Source of the DNA: Sulfurimonas sp. hsl 1-7
Lineage (GTDB): Bacteria; Campylobacterota; Campylobacteria; Campylobacterales; Sulfurimonadaceae
Length of the DNA: 64,000 nt
Reading direction: 5' to 3'
Assembly: GCF_030577135.1 (NCBI RefSeq)
Contig: NZ_JAUIRR010000001.1
Coordinates: forward strand, 372,001 to 436,000
Below, piece after piece: positions 1 through 9,754 of the stretch; the first letter of the stretch is position 1; the number at the start of each line of letters is the position of its first letter. The notes below the pieces were generated by a model. It was not told the origin of the DNA and ran no database searches. It saw only the letters and a program-made list of their open reading frames with translations. The translations under genes were made by a program, and so were the position numbers.

Positions 1-2293
1 TCGCTAATCCTAAACCTGTACCGCCATATTTTCGACTTGTAGTTCCGTCAACTTGTTCAAAGCTGTTAAACACACTCTCTATTTTATCTTCCGGAATTCC
101 TATACCTGTGTCTTCAACAGAAATAGCCACACTATATTCAGGTTTGTCACTAGAAGAGATAGTTACATTTACTTCTCCGTTAGTATGTGTAAATTTGAGT
201 GCATTTGAAATAAAGTTGCGAATGATTTGCATAACTTTATGCGTATCGGTGTAAATTATTGTATCGATATCGTTAGAGATTTGTATGCCCATAGCTATAT
301 TTTTCTCTTGTGCAACCGGTTGAAAAAGTTGGTTTAGAGAATTTACTAAATCCTGAAAAATTAAATTATTAAGATGTAATGAGGTCTTATTAGCTTCTAT
401 TTTTGATAAATCTAAAATATCATTTATTAAGAGTAAAAGGTCATTACCTGCATGATGTATTACATTGAGTTGTTCTAGCTGCTTGCTTGTTAAGTTATTG
501 TTTGAATTATGCATTAATAATTCAGAGAGAATATTTATTGAATTAAGGGGTGTTCTTAGCTCATGTGTCATGTTTGCTAGAAACTGGCTTTTTGATATAT
601 TTGCTTTTTCTGCTTTCTCTTTTGCTCTATGAAGATTTTCTTCATATTGCTTTCTCTCTGAAATATCACGCCATAAACATAATAATGTAGTACTGTCTTT
701 ATCTCCAATCAAGCCCAAACTGACTTCAATATCTACAATGTTACCACTAGGATCGAGATGTTGCCATTCAAAAAGTCTAGATATTCCATTTAATGCATCT
801 TCATTTTGTGATAGCACTTTTTCTAGTGAAAGTGTTCCGTCTTTTTGTTGTAAAGGAGAGATTTGATCTGGAGATTTTCCAATAATATAATCCTTCTCAC
901 ATCTGAGCATCTGCAACGCTTTTTCATTACATGAAGTAAAAACTCCATTTTCTATAATAAGGATGCCATCATTAGCTTGTTCAAAAATTCTACGAAATTT
1001 TAGTTCATTTACTTTCAGGTCATGATGAGCTTTACTGAGTTCAGTGATATTTTGTACAACAGACCAGATATATTCATCACCATCATTATTTACATTCTTT
1101 ACACCGTTTAGCAATACTGGAAAACGGTGGCCGTCTTTATGGATATACTCCTTTTCATATGGACCATATTTTCCTTCTACTCTAAGAGATTCTAACTGGA
1201 GGGCTTCTTGTTCTTCATATTCAATAGGTGTAAGATCCCAGTATGACAGTTTTGTAAACTCCTCTTTTGTATAGCCGCACATTTCATGTAGTGTACTGTT
1301 TACATCTATAAACTCTCCACTCATTTTATTTAGAGCAATCCCTACCGGTGAAATATCAAAAAGTTCTTTATACCATCTATTTCTTTGCAAAAGCTCATTT
1401 TGAGTAGCAGCTAAATTTATAGCGTTATTTAAAGACTCTTCTCTTTCTCTGAAAATAGTTATCATAAGTAAAATTATGACTGATAGAAAACCGATAAAAC
1501 TTTGTAATAGTAATAACGACTGGTTTGGTTCAGTACGTAAAAATGGTCCATACTCCAATATAGTTCCATAGATTGCAACTAGACTGATATACAATAACAT
1601 AGAAACAGAGATTACAGTTGTAAATCTAAATACTCCCCATATAAGTGGTAATAACAAAAAATACACAACAGGATATTGAACTGTATCGAATAACTCCAGA
1701 GGTCCAAAAAATATTAAACTGCTTGTTACCAATAACAGAAGCAGTGATATCCCCTCTATAGAAAATAGATGTTTAAATGGTTCCTCTTCTGAAAATATGG
1801 ATATAACAAGTGAAGTAATTAATAAAAATCCTATAAGATCACCTAAAAACCATGACGACCATACATTCATAAAAGCTTGTGTCGTTATGAATTGATGCAA
1901 CAATAGTGTAAAAGAACCACTAAGAGAAGTAACAAGTGAAGCAACAACTATGGCAACAAAAAATAAAAGCATAGATCTAAGAGATGTAAATATCTTTTTA
2001 TCAGTAAATTTATTTAAAATCCAAAATCCTATTAATGGCCCAATAGTGTTAGTTATTGCAATCTGTATGGATGGTAGTAAAGGTGTTAGAGTTAAATTTA
2101 AAATCAATGCCCCAATGAAAATTCCCGGCCAAATACGATATCCAAAAATTATTAAAGCAGATAATGCGATTCCGGTAGGTGGCCAAATTGCAAAGACACT
2201 TTCACTCTCAACTAAAGATAGCATTGAAACTGATTTTGCTGACCAATAATAAAGGATAGAGACAAAAAGAATTTTCAATATTAACGAAATCAT
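1..2293 (-). CDS. MASE1-PAS-PAS sensor histidine kinase, C-terminus cut by window start
   Basis: The reading frame opens with ATG at 2293 behind an AGGTG-type ribosome site and stays open to position 2, giving about 764 visible residues. The first ~270 residues are strongly hydrophobic with the WPPTGIALSALIIFGYR signature of a MASE1 membrane sensor domain. Two PAS domains follow (around 300-410 and 420-540), then a HisKA box with MTHELRTPLN and an HATPase_c domain with DTGIGIPED and YGGTGLGLA at the window edge. The rest of the ATPase domain, and any receiver, lie outside the window. It starts 9 bases after the stop of the receiver-kinase upstream, so the two are probably co-transcribed. The membrane-embedded MASE1 ligand is unknown. 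Domain calls are firm; the signal is not known. Confidence 0.9.
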   Translation of the reverse strand, partial: MISLILKILFVSILYYWSAKSVSMLSLVESESVFAIWPPTGIALSALIIFGYRIWPGIFIGALILNLTLTPLLPSIQIAITNTIGPLIGFWILNKFTDKKIFTSLRSMLLFFVAIVVASLVTSLSGSFTLLLHQFITTQAFMNVWSSWFLGDLIGFLLITSLVISIFSEEEPFKHLFSIEGISLLLLLVTSSLIFFGPLELFDTVQYPVVYFLLLPLIWGVFRFTTVISVSMLLYISLVAIYGTILEYGPFLRTEPNQSLLLLQSFIGFLSVIILLMITIFREREESLNNAINLAATQNELLQRNRWYKELFDISPVGIALNKMSGEFIDVNSTLHEMCGYTKEEFTKLSYWDLTPIEYEEQEALQLESLRVEGKYGPYEKEYIHKDGHRFPVLLNGVKNVNNDGDEYIWSVVQNITELSKAHHDLKVNELKFRRIFEQANDGILIIENGVFTSCNEKALQMLRCEKDYIIGKSPDQISPLQQKDGTLSLEKVLSQNEDALNGISRLFEWQHLDPSGNIVDIEVSLGLIGDKDSTTLLCLWRDISERKQYEENLHRAKEKAEKANISKSQFLANMTHELRTPLNSINILSELLMHNSNNNLTSKQLEQLNVIHHAGNDLLLLINDILDLSKIEANKTSLHLNNLIFQDLVNSLNQLFQPVAQEKNIAMGIQISNDIDTIIYTDTHKVMQIIRNFISNALKFTHTNGEVNVTISSSDKPEYSVAISVEDTGIGIPEDKIESVFNSFEQVDGTTSRKYGGTGLGLA

Positions 2294-2302
2294 ATACAAC
2301 AC

Positions 2303-3451
2303 CTATTGTAGTGGTAATTTTATTGTAAAACATGCACCTTCAGAATTATTGACAACTTTGATAGAACCTTTACAATGTTCTTCAATAATCGTTTTACTCA
2401 TGTATAAACCAAGTCCTGTTCCATTTTTCGATTTTGTCGAGAAGTAAGGGTCAAAAACATTATTGATTATTTTCTCGGGTATTCCACCTGCATTATCTTC
2501 TATAGTAAGAACTGCATAATTATTTTCTTGTTGGAAGATTTTTATTAAAATTTTTCCATTGAGTGTATCAGTTTCTTTAAGAGCATCAATTGAATTCCAC
2601 AAAACATTTAAAAAAACATGCATAAGCTCATTTTTATAACTATATATCTCTATGTTTTTTTCTGCAATAATTTTAAAATCAATCCCATGCAGCTGTGATT
2701 CTATCATATGTTTAGTGGCATTTACGGCATCTGCTAAAAGAAATTTTTCTTTATTTTTTGCCGGCTTAAAAAAATTTCTAAAATCATCAATCGTATTTGA
2801 AAGCTGTTGTGTCGTATCAGACATCTCATTTAGTTTTTCAAGTAAATAATCTTTTTCAAGTTGGTCAAGTTCAGCGTCGATAACAAGAATACCTATGACT
2901 GAGGATATGGATGCCAAAGGTTGGCGCCATTGGTGTGCTAGCATAGAGATCATTTCACCTATTTGGGCTAATTTAGATTGTTTTATTATATGATCTTTAT
3001 GTTCTTTTAGTGTTTTATATTGCTGTTGTAATTGTTTATTGGCCAGTTCTAGACTTTTCTTTGTCTCGTATAAATTGATAAAAACTTTTAGTTTAGATGT
3101 AAAAATAGACAAGTTTATAGGCTTTACTATATAGTCAGATGCCCCAAGTTTTAAACCTTTTTGTATAGACTCATCGTTTATATTCATAGCCGTTATAAAT
3201 ATAAATGGGATATCCTTATATTTTTTATTTCGTTTTAGTATTTTAATAAACTCAAAACCATCCATTACGGGCATCTGTACATCTGAAAGTATCAGGTCTA
3301 CTTTGTTTTGTACTATAGCTTTGAGTCCCTCTTCACCATTCATCGCTTTTATGATGTTTACGTCAAAATATTCTAAAATTAATGCCTCAACAGATAAAAG
3401 GTTTCTCTCTATATCATCTAATAATAAAATTGTAAATTTATTGATATTCAT
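2303..3451 (-). CDS. receiver-histidine kinase (REC-HisKA-HATPase_c)
   Basis: This is a 382-residue cytoplasmic protein with the receiver at the N-terminus and a kinase as output. Receiver residues are D12/D13, phospho-acceptor D57 in LSDVQMPVMDG, T87 and K110. A coiled segment (~125-165) leads to the phosphorylation box LAHQWRQP with H173, followed by an N box around NVLWNSIDAL, DNAGGIP and GTGLGL. There is no membrane segment. The kinase is therefore likely driven by phosphorylation of its own receiver, which makes it a relay protein rather than a direct sensor. It lies just upstream of the MASE1 kinase and is probably its partner, which is inference from spacing. It reads away from the lone receiver gene to the right, with a 246-base AT-rich shared upstream region. 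Confidence 0.9.
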   Translation of the reverse strand: MNINKFTILLLDDIERNLLSVEALILEYFDVNIIKAMNGEEGLKAIVQNKVDLILSDVQMPVMDGFEFIKILKRNKKYKDIPFIFITAMNINDESIQKGLKLGASDYIVKPINLSIFTSKLKVFINLYETKKSLELANKQLQQQYKTLKEHKDHIIKQSKLAQIGEMISMLAHQWRQPLASISSVIGILVIDAELDQLEKDYLLEKLNEMSDTTQQLSNTIDDFRNFFKPAKNKEKFLLADAVNATKHMIESQLHGIDFKIIAEKNIEIYSYKNELMHVFLNVLWNSIDALKETDTLNGKILIKIFQQENNYAVLTIEDNAGGIPEKIINNVFDPYFSTKSKNGTGLGLYMSKTIIEEHCKGSIKVVNNSEGACFTIKLPLQ

Positions 3452-3697
3452 ATTGATCGTTGATGCTCCTCATTGTTGTTAGGATAGTTCTTTCGTAATT
3501 GTATTGAATATCATAATATATAAATATTTATTATTTATTGAAATTTTTTTTAGAGTCATAATAATATGATTATATAAAAGAAATATGATATGATAGTATC
3601 AAAAATATCTGATATTTAAAGTAAATTATGAAGTTTCAATTGGAAATACTGCTTCAATACTCAAATGGACTTAATATAATTATTCAAGGAGAAGTGT

Positions 3698-4129
3698 ATG
3701 GAAACAATGATGAAAACAATATTGACATTTTCAAAAAATCTTCGTTTGCTATATATAGAAGACAATGAACAATCACGTACTTTTACATTGGAACTACTTA
3801 CACGTTTTTTTGATGATATTATAGTTGCTAAAGATGGTTTTGAAGGATTACAAAAGGTTCAGGAAAATTTTATCGATCTTATTTTGACAGATATTAATAT
3901 GCCTAATTTAGATGGTATAAAGATGACTTTGCAAATAAAGTCAATGAATAAAAATATTAAGGTTTTTGCTCTTACTGCACATAATGAAGATGATATAAAA
4001 GAAAGTTCCTATAATGCCGGTATAGATGTTTACTTGGAAAAACCGCTCCGTCTTAATCAGTTTATAGAAGCTATATATACATTTGTAACAGAGAACAATA
4101 ATTTATCTGATGTTGAAAATGGGAAGTAA
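3698..4129 (+). CDS. single-domain response regulator (CheY-like receiver)
   Basis: This is a 143-residue protein made of one receiver domain with no output domain. Acidic pair E21/D22 sits in LLYIEDNEQ, phospho-acceptor D65 in LTDINMPNLDG, and the conserved K lies in YLEKPL. The ATG at 3698 has a good AAGGAG ribosome site at 3686-3691. It is divergent from the receiver-kinase at 2303-3451 and is a natural phospho-acceptor for one of the nearby kinases, which is inference. The receiver resembles the N-terminal domain of the receiver-PilZ protein at 30308-31837 (both have LLY[IV]EDN and a FFD[DE]I stretch), a style common in Campylobacterota. The target protein is unknown. Confidence 0.85.
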   Translation: METMMKTILTFSKNLRLLYIEDNEQSRTFTLELLTRFFDDIIVAKDGFEGLQKVQENFIDLILTDINMPNLDGIKMTLQIKSMNKNIKVFALTAHNEDDIKESSYNAGIDVYLEKPLRLNQFIEAIYTFVTENNNLSDVENGK

Positions 4130-4161
4130 AGGAAAAGAGCAAGAAAAGATATATTAAAGAT

Positions 4162-4830
4162 TTATAAACAACTCTTTATAGTTTTTAAATCATTTAGTGT
4201 GATCTTTTTAGATTCGGGATTTCTCAGGAGATATTGAGGGTGATAGATAGGGATGAGTTTATATCCTTTAAAGTCTATTACATGCCCTCTGACACTCTCA
4301 AAGTTATTTGTATCACCTGTGAGGTGGATATATGCATCTTCCCCTAGCGTGACTATAATTTTCGGTGCAACAAATTCAAGCTGAGAAAAAAGGTAATGTT
4401 TGCAAGAACTCCATTCAGATTCCGATGGTTTATTACTTTGAAGCGGTTTACATTTGATCGCATGTGTCATATAGATAGAATCGGTACTCAGCTCCAGTAC
4501 ATTTTCAATCATCTTTTTTAAAGTCTCTCCGCTTCTGCCTGCAAAGTAGTTGTTCGCCGTATCCTGAGCTTGGGAAACGACATAGTCGAGTATAAACAGC
4601 GAAGCGTTTTGATTGCCGAAACCACTCATACTTTGCGTTCTTGATTTGCTGAGATCGCAAAGATAACAGGAACGAATGTTTGAAACGAGTTCCTCTAAAG
4701 TTCTTGCTTTCTCGTAGTTTTTTTTCTCATTTACTTCAAAATGGTCAATATATTCAAACCCAATATGTTTTAATCTGTATAGATTTTGTAATAAAACAAG
4801 ATTTTGGAAAGATTTCAATGTTACCACCAT
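4162..4830 (-). CDS. uracil-DNA glycosylase family 4-like Fe-S protein with altered active site
   Basis: This 222-residue protein has the layout of family 4 uracil-DNA glycosylases. Cysteines 55, 58, 127 and 143 match the four [4Fe-4S] ligands. FAGRSGETL (96-104) matches the FVGRAGQ-type segment, and HPQ at 197-199 matches the HPS motif. The first catalytic motif, normally GEAPGxxED, reads LDYVVSQAQD (81-90) here, so the usual catalytic acidic residues are missing. It may be a divergent glycosylase, a non-catalytic uracil binder or a different DNA-processing enzyme. It is convergent with the lone receiver gene and is a single gene on its strand. The fold is fairly certain; activity is not. 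Confidence 0.75.
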   Translation of the reverse strand: MVVTLKSFQNLVLLQNLYRLKHIGFEYIDHFEVNEKKNYEKARTLEELVSNIRSCYLCDLSKSRTQSMSGFGNQNASLFILDYVVSQAQDTANNYFAGRSGETLKKMIENVLELSTDSIYMTHAIKCKPLQSNKPSESEWSSCKHYLFSQLEFVAPKIIVTLGEDAYIHLTGDTNNFESVRGHVIDFKGYKLIPIYHPQYLLRNPESKKITLNDLKTIKSCL

Positions 4831-4881
4831 ACACGTAAAAAGATTTTATAGAGTATATAGAAACTGCTATTAAAATATACT

Positions 4882-4908
4882 TTGATATTTTTAGAAATAT
4901 GTTATGAT
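4882..4908 (+). promoter_or_regulatory. possible sigma70 promoter for the GGDEF-EAL gene
   Basis: A TTGATA hexamer at 4882-4887 and TATGAT at 4903-4908 are separated by 15 bases, which is shorter than ideal. Transcription from it would start about 10-15 bases before the ATG at 4930. This supports 4930 over the in-frame TTG at 4882 as the start of the next gene. It is by-eye evidence only. Confidence 0.3.
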
Positions 4909-4929
4909 TACAAATCGATAGGGACATTT

Positions 4930-6513
4930 ATGGCAAAAACAAATGAAAAATTAAAATTAAATCGTTTTAAGATCAAATCCTCGACGGAAGTAATGGATGT
5001 GATCGATGAAGTAAAAAGGTGTTGCAACACGGTACCGTTGTTTCATATCACCTCATATATACATAATACTGTTTTAGTACAAAACTTAATTCGGGAACTT
5101 GATAAAAACTTTCCAGATGCCAAAGTTGTTCTTTTAAAGCATGATGATAGAAATACAACAAACTTGAGTGTGTATGATTATGATGTAAAAGATAGCGAGC
5201 ATAGTAGTGATGAGATTTTAGATGAACTATATACCATGTACGATAAGACACACAACAATATTGACGAGTATAGAAACCAACTCTTTTTAAGATATTTTAC
5301 AGATCATTTAACTAATCTTCCAAACTTATATCAACTACGAAAAGATCTTCAAAATGATGATGATAATAACACTTTAGTACTTATAAAAATCGATAATTTT
5401 CAAACGATCAATAATTTTTACGGTTTTGTAGTCGGTGATTATGTGATCGAGTATGTAAGTACATTTTTAAAAGAGATTTTTGAAGAAACTTCGATATATA
5501 GACTTTCAGGAACAGAATTTTCGGTAATTTTAGACGATACGTACGATTTTTACAGATTAAAAACCTACTTGAACGACCTCTATAAATCTTTACAAAATCT
5601 GATAATTACATATCAAGATATTCATATCTTTGTTAACTTTACTTTGTCATCTTCAGTCTCACAAGATAACACGAACCTTTTTTCAAAAGTATCTATGGCA
5701 TTAAAATATGCAGAAGACCATTCACTGCCGTTTTGGATCTATGAAGACTCTATGAACTTTGAAAATGAATATGAAAAAAATCTACAACTTTCACAAGTTG
5801 TACGAGAAGCAATCTATAACAATAGAGTCGTGCCATATTATCAAGCTATTTATGACAACAATCAAGGGGTTGTAAATAAGTATGAGTGTTTAGCTCGTTT
5901 AGTAGATAAAGATAATAATGTTATCTCTCCTCAGGTCTTTATACCGGTTGCCAAGAGTTTGAAGATCTATAACAGAGTAACAGAAATAATAATCGAGAAA
6001 GCTTTTAAAGAGTTTGAAAACAATGATCATGAGGTGAGTATAAATCTCTCAATAGAAGATATTATGAACAATGAAGTTTTTGAATATATTGTTGAAAAAA
6101 TTAAAAATTTCCCTGAACCGTCTCGAATCACTTTTGAACTTTTAGAATCAGAAGCTATTTTGGATTTTAGAAAAGTTGGCAGATTTATAGAGGAGATTAA
6201 AAGAAGAGGGGCTAAAATCGCCATTGATGATTTTGGAAGCGGGTACTCTAACTTCTCACACATTATTAATCTCAAAGTCGATTACATCAAAATCGACGGC
6301 TCTTTAATTGAAAAAATAAGTACAGATAAAACTTCTCTCATTGCAGTTGAAACTATCGTAGCACTTGCTAAAAAGCTTGGTGTACAAACAGTAGCCGAGT
6401 ATGTAGTTTCCAGTACTATTTTTACACAGGTAAAAAATCTCGGTATTGATTATTCTCAAGGTTTTTATATTGATCGACCGTCTCTTACTTACGCGGAGGC
6501 TTCACCGGTATAG
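4930..6513 (+). CDS. degenerate GGDEF plus EAL c-di-GMP phosphodiesterase
   Basis: This is a 527-residue soluble protein. I start it at ATG 4930 (MAKTNEK); an in-frame TTG at 4882 adds 16 residues but overlaps a promoter-like sequence. After ~130 residues of unrecognised N-terminal domain comes a GGDEF domain whose signature reads SGTEF, so cyclase activity is unlikely and the domain may only bind GTP. The EAL domain keeps the key residues: ECLARL in place of EALLR, ELLES, the metal-binding IDDFGSGYS, DYIKIDG, VAEYV and SQGFYIDRP. It is therefore probably a c-di-GMP-degrading enzyme, possibly tuned by GTP on the dead GGDEF domain, as described for other proteins of this kind. It is followed 73 bases later by the large hybrid kinase. 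Confidence 0.88.
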   Translation: MAKTNEKLKLNRFKIKSSTEVMDVIDEVKRCCNTVPLFHITSYIHNTVLVQNLIRELDKNFPDAKVVLLKHDDRNTTNLSVYDYDVKDSEHSSDEILDELYTMYDKTHNNIDEYRNQLFLRYFTDHLTNLPNLYQLRKDLQNDDDNNTLVLIKIDNFQTINNFYGFVVGDYVIEYVSTFLKEIFEETSIYRLSGTEFSVILDDTYDFYRLKTYLNDLYKSLQNLIITYQDIHIFVNFTLSSSVSQDNTNLFSKVSMALKYAEDHSLPFWIYEDSMNFENEYEKNLQLSQVVREAIYNNRVVPYYQAIYDNNQGVVNKYECLARLVDKDNNVISPQVFIPVAKSLKIYNRVTEIIIEKAFKEFENNDHEVSINLSIEDIMNNEVFEYIVEKIKNFPEPSRITFELLESEAILDFRKVGRFIEEIKRRGAKIAIDDFGSGYSNFSHIINLKVDYIKIDGSLIEKISTDKTSLIAVETIVALAKKLGVQTVAEYVVSSTIFTQVKNLGIDYSQGFYIDRPSLTYAEASPV

Positions 6514-6586
6514 ATAACACTGGATTTTAACTTTTTTAGTTATTTTATGATACAATGGGTGCAGCTCTACATATAAGAAGATGCAC

Positions 6587-9500
6587 ATGTTGAGATTTAA
6601 GTCCTTAAAAAATAATTTAATCGTCAGTATGATCTTATTGTTTATCCTTATGGGGATAACTATCGGTGCAAAAATATTGTCTGATGCAAAAAACACTTTG
6701 ATACAACAAAGGTATCAAGAGCTGGAGATTGCAACGCAGATAAAAAAAAGTTCTATAGAACGTTATATAAAATTTAAAGCAATTGAGTTAGAACTTCTTA
6801 CCAAAAACACTCAACTTACAGATTTTACTTCATCTCTTTTAAATACCCCTTCAAAACAAACAAACAATCTATATGAAGAAAATGATAGCTATTTCAAAAA
6901 TTATACACGTTTGCATGAACTCTACGATCTTTTTATAATCGATGCCAAAGATGGACAAATTGTATATACTGCTCTTAAAGAATCGGATTTGGGTAAAAAT
7001 GTACTTTCTTCTTCCGCTTTAAAGACTACAAAGCTTGCAACGGCATACATACAGGCATTAGAGACAAAAAAAGTTTATATGAGTGATATGGGGATATATA
7101 CTATTAGCGGCAATAGACCTTTTCTTTTTTGTGCAATGCCTGTAATTGATAAAGATGGAAAAAACTTAGCAGTAGTCGTTATGCAAATATCGTATGAAAA
7201 TATTTCACGTTTTGTGAATATTGTCGGAGATGAACTGATCAGTAAAGAAGCATATCTGGTAGGTGAAGATTATGTAGTAAAAAGTTCCACACTTCATAAT
7301 GGAGCCCAGTCCTCTCTTTTTAATACTTTTGGTAAAGCAAAAAATTTTAAAATTCATTCTGAGATTGTTGAACAGGCAGTAAAAAGTGAAAGGCTGAAGT
7401 TAATACGGGGTCTAGATTATGATTATCAAGAGGTTATAGCTGTCAGTGTGCCTGTTAATGTACTGGGATTACATTATCACCTGATCACAAAAGTGGACCT
7501 TGATGAAGTTTTAACTCCATATCATAATGATGTCAAAAAAGTTGTTCTTCTAATTTTTCTTACTATTTTAGGTGCAACCTTTTTAATGACTATGATCGTA
7601 AATGAGATCATGAAAAATGTTTCATATATTAATGAAAATGCCAAAAATATTTCACAAGGGAATTTTACAACTAAGAGCCCTCCAAAGCTTTATATGGAAC
7701 TAGAACCGATAAATGAAATGCTTCTTCATCAGAGAGATGTACTGCAATCTCTTACAAATTCTGTAACAGAGATAAAAAATGCTATTGAAGAGTTGGAGTA
7801 TGAAAAACGGATAGATTCCAGAGGATTTGAAGGTGCATATGCCGAGACGGTGGAGACAATAAATGTACTTTTAGAAAAACTATACGACGCTATATGGTTT
7901 CAAAGCGGTGTTGCAAATATGATGAATGAAACAGCCTTGGTTGAAGATGTAGAGAGCATCTCAAAAACCGCTTTAGAGTTTTTATCCTCTTATCTCAATA
8001 TCCCGATGGCGGCACTCTACATTTATGACGACGTAAATGAAATTCTTACACTTAGAGCTTCTTATGCTTATCAAAAATCATCATATTTTAAAGAGTTTTT
8101 TGAGTTAGGTGAGGGGAGTGTCGGCGAGAGTGCTTTAGAGAAAAAACGTTTAACGTTACATATAGACGATATAAAAAGTTTAAAAATAAATACTGCAATA
8201 CTCTCTGTAACTCCAAGAACTATTCTTTGTGAACCGATTATCTATAAATATCAACTGATTGGAGTGATAGAGTTTGCTTTACTTGAAGATCTATCGCACC
8301 GTGAGTTGCATTTTTTATCTGAAGCTATACACTCTTTTGCTTCGCTCTTGTATCCGGCTATACAATCCGATCTCACAAAAGAGCTGCTTGCTCAGACACA
8401 AGACCAAAAAGCGGAATTGCAAAACCAAAGCGAAGAGTTAAAACAGTCCAATGTAATGTTGGAGGAACAACAACAAAATCTTGAGGTTTTAGCACAGGAT
8501 TTACAAATTAAAAATGGTGAATTGCAACAAACACAAGATCAACTCTTATTTAAAAATACTGAACTAGAGCGTGCAAATCGTTATAAGAGTGAATTTTTCG
8601 CAAATATGAGTCATGAGTTACGTACTCCGCTTAATGCAATTATATTGTTGTCAAAACTCCTTAGCGATGATCTTAAAGCTACTGAGGATGAAGAGGTTGT
8701 TAAAAAAATAGGGATAATTCATAAGTCCGGAAATGATCTGCTTCGCTTAATCAATGATATTTTAGATTTTGCAAAGAGCGAAGCCGGAAAACTGGAACTT
8801 CACAATAGTGTTTTTACAATTGATACTCTTGTATCTGAATTGCATCAAGAGTTTGATTATTTGGCACAAGAAAGATCGCTTGAATTTTCAGTCTCTAATG
8901 AGTATGAAGGCGAGTTTGAAGCTGATTATGACAAACTTCTTCAGGTGTTGCGTAATTTACTCTCCAATGCATTCAAATTTACAGAGAAGGGTTCGGTATC
9001 TGTAACTATACTTCAAGATGAAACTCGAAAGAATTTAGTATTTTTGGTCACAGATACGGGGATAGGTATCTCTAAAGAGCAGCAATATATTATTTTTGAT
9101 CCGTTTCGTCAAGCGGATGGTTCAAGTAGTAGAAAGTATGGAGGTACAGGATTAGGTCTTTCAATCAGTAAAGAGTTTGTTGCTATGATGGGTGGTGAGA
9201 TTATACTGGAGAGTTCATCAGAACAGGGGAGTCAGTTTAAAATCACAATTCCATTGCAACAAATCAAAACAACTTCAATCCCATTAACAAATAGCTCTGA
9301 AAACAGCTTTGAGAAAAACATAACCGAAACGACTATACTTGAAAAACCTGGTCAGAAAAATCCTAAAGCATCTGTCAATCTAGTGGGAAAAAATATTTTA
9401 ATTGTTGATGACGATGTTAGAAATATTTTCGCACTCTCAGCCCTCTTTGAAAAAACAGGTGCCGGTGTTAAAAATGCTTTTAATGGTACAGAGGCTTTAG

Positions 9501-9754
9501 AGGTTCTCAAAAAAGAGAAAATAGACCTTGTATTGATCGATATTATGATGCCTGAAATGGATGGGTATGAAACGGTTAAACAGATTCGTAAAGAGTTGGG
9601 ACTTGAAACTTTGCCGATTATAGTTATTAGTGCTAAGGCTATGAAAGAGGACAGGGAACGTGCCCTTGAAGTTGGAGCCAATGATTATCTGGCAAAACCG
9701 ATAGAGTTTGAGAACTTAGAGCGTATGGTTGAAAGCTGGTTATACAAAAGATGA
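6587..9754 (+). CDS. transmembrane hybrid histidine kinase (Cache-like sensor, GAF, HisKA, HATPase_c, REC)
   Basis: About 1055 residues. ATG 6587 is preferred over ATG 6581 because the AAGAAG ribosome site ends at 6580. Counting from 6581, a membrane helix at ~12-31 and a second at ~320-342 flank a ~285-residue periplasmic region of Cache-like character. A HAMP-like linker follows, then a GAF domain at ~440-595 and a glutamine-rich coiled coil at ~600-665. The kinase core has H678 in NMSHELRTPLN, DTGIGI and YGGTGLGLS, and the C-terminal receiver has D987 in LIDIMMPEMDG. Its stop overlaps the start of the CheB-CheR gene (ATGA), so the products are translationally coupled. The kinase probably controls the methylation enzyme and c-di-GMP regulators behind it. 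The ligand is unknown. Confidence 0.92.
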   Translation: MLRFKSLKNNLIVSMILLFILMGITIGAKILSDAKNTLIQQRYQELEIATQIKKSSIERYIKFKAIELELLTKNTQLTDFTSSLLNTPSKQTNNLYEENDSYFKNYTRLHELYDLFIIDAKDGQIVYTALKESDLGKNVLSSSALKTTKLATAYIQALETKKVYMSDMGIYTISGNRPFLFCAMPVIDKDGKNLAVVVMQISYENISRFVNIVGDELISKEAYLVGEDYVVKSSTLHNGAQSSLFNTFGKAKNFKIHSEIVEQAVKSERLKLIRGLDYDYQEVIAVSVPVNVLGLHYHLITKVDLDEVLTPYHNDVKKVVLLIFLTILGATFLMTMIVNEIMKNVSYINENAKNISQGNFTTKSPPKLYMELEPINEMLLHQRDVLQSLTNSVTEIKNAIEELEYEKRIDSRGFEGAYAETVETINVLLEKLYDAIWFQSGVANMMNETALVEDVESISKTALEFLSSYLNIPMAALYIYDDVNEILTLRASYAYQKSSYFKEFFELGEGSVGESALEKKRLTLHIDDIKSLKINTAILSVTPRTILCEPIIYKYQLIGVIEFALLEDLSHRELHFLSEAIHSFASLLYPAIQSDLTKELLAQTQDQKAELQNQSEELKQSNVMLEEQQQNLEVLAQDLQIKNGELQQTQDQLLFKNTELERANRYKSEFFANMSHELRTPLNAIILLSKLLSDDLKATEDEEVVKKIGIIHKSGNDLLRLINDILDFAKSEAGKLELHNSVFTIDTLVSELHQEFDYLAQERSLEFSVSNEYEGEFEADYDKLLQVLRNLLSNAFKFTEKGSVSVTILQDETRKNLVFLVTDTGIGISKEQQYIIFDPFRQADGSSSRKYGGTGLGLSISKEFVAMMGGEIILESSSEQGSQFKITIPLQQIKTTSIPLTNSSENSFEKNITETTILEKPGQKNPKASVNLVGKNILIVDDDVRNIFALSALFEKTGAGVKNAFNGTEALEVLKKEKIDLVLIDIMMPEMDGYETVKQIRKELGLETLPIIVISAKAMKEDRERALEVGANDYLAKPIEFENLERMVESWLYKR

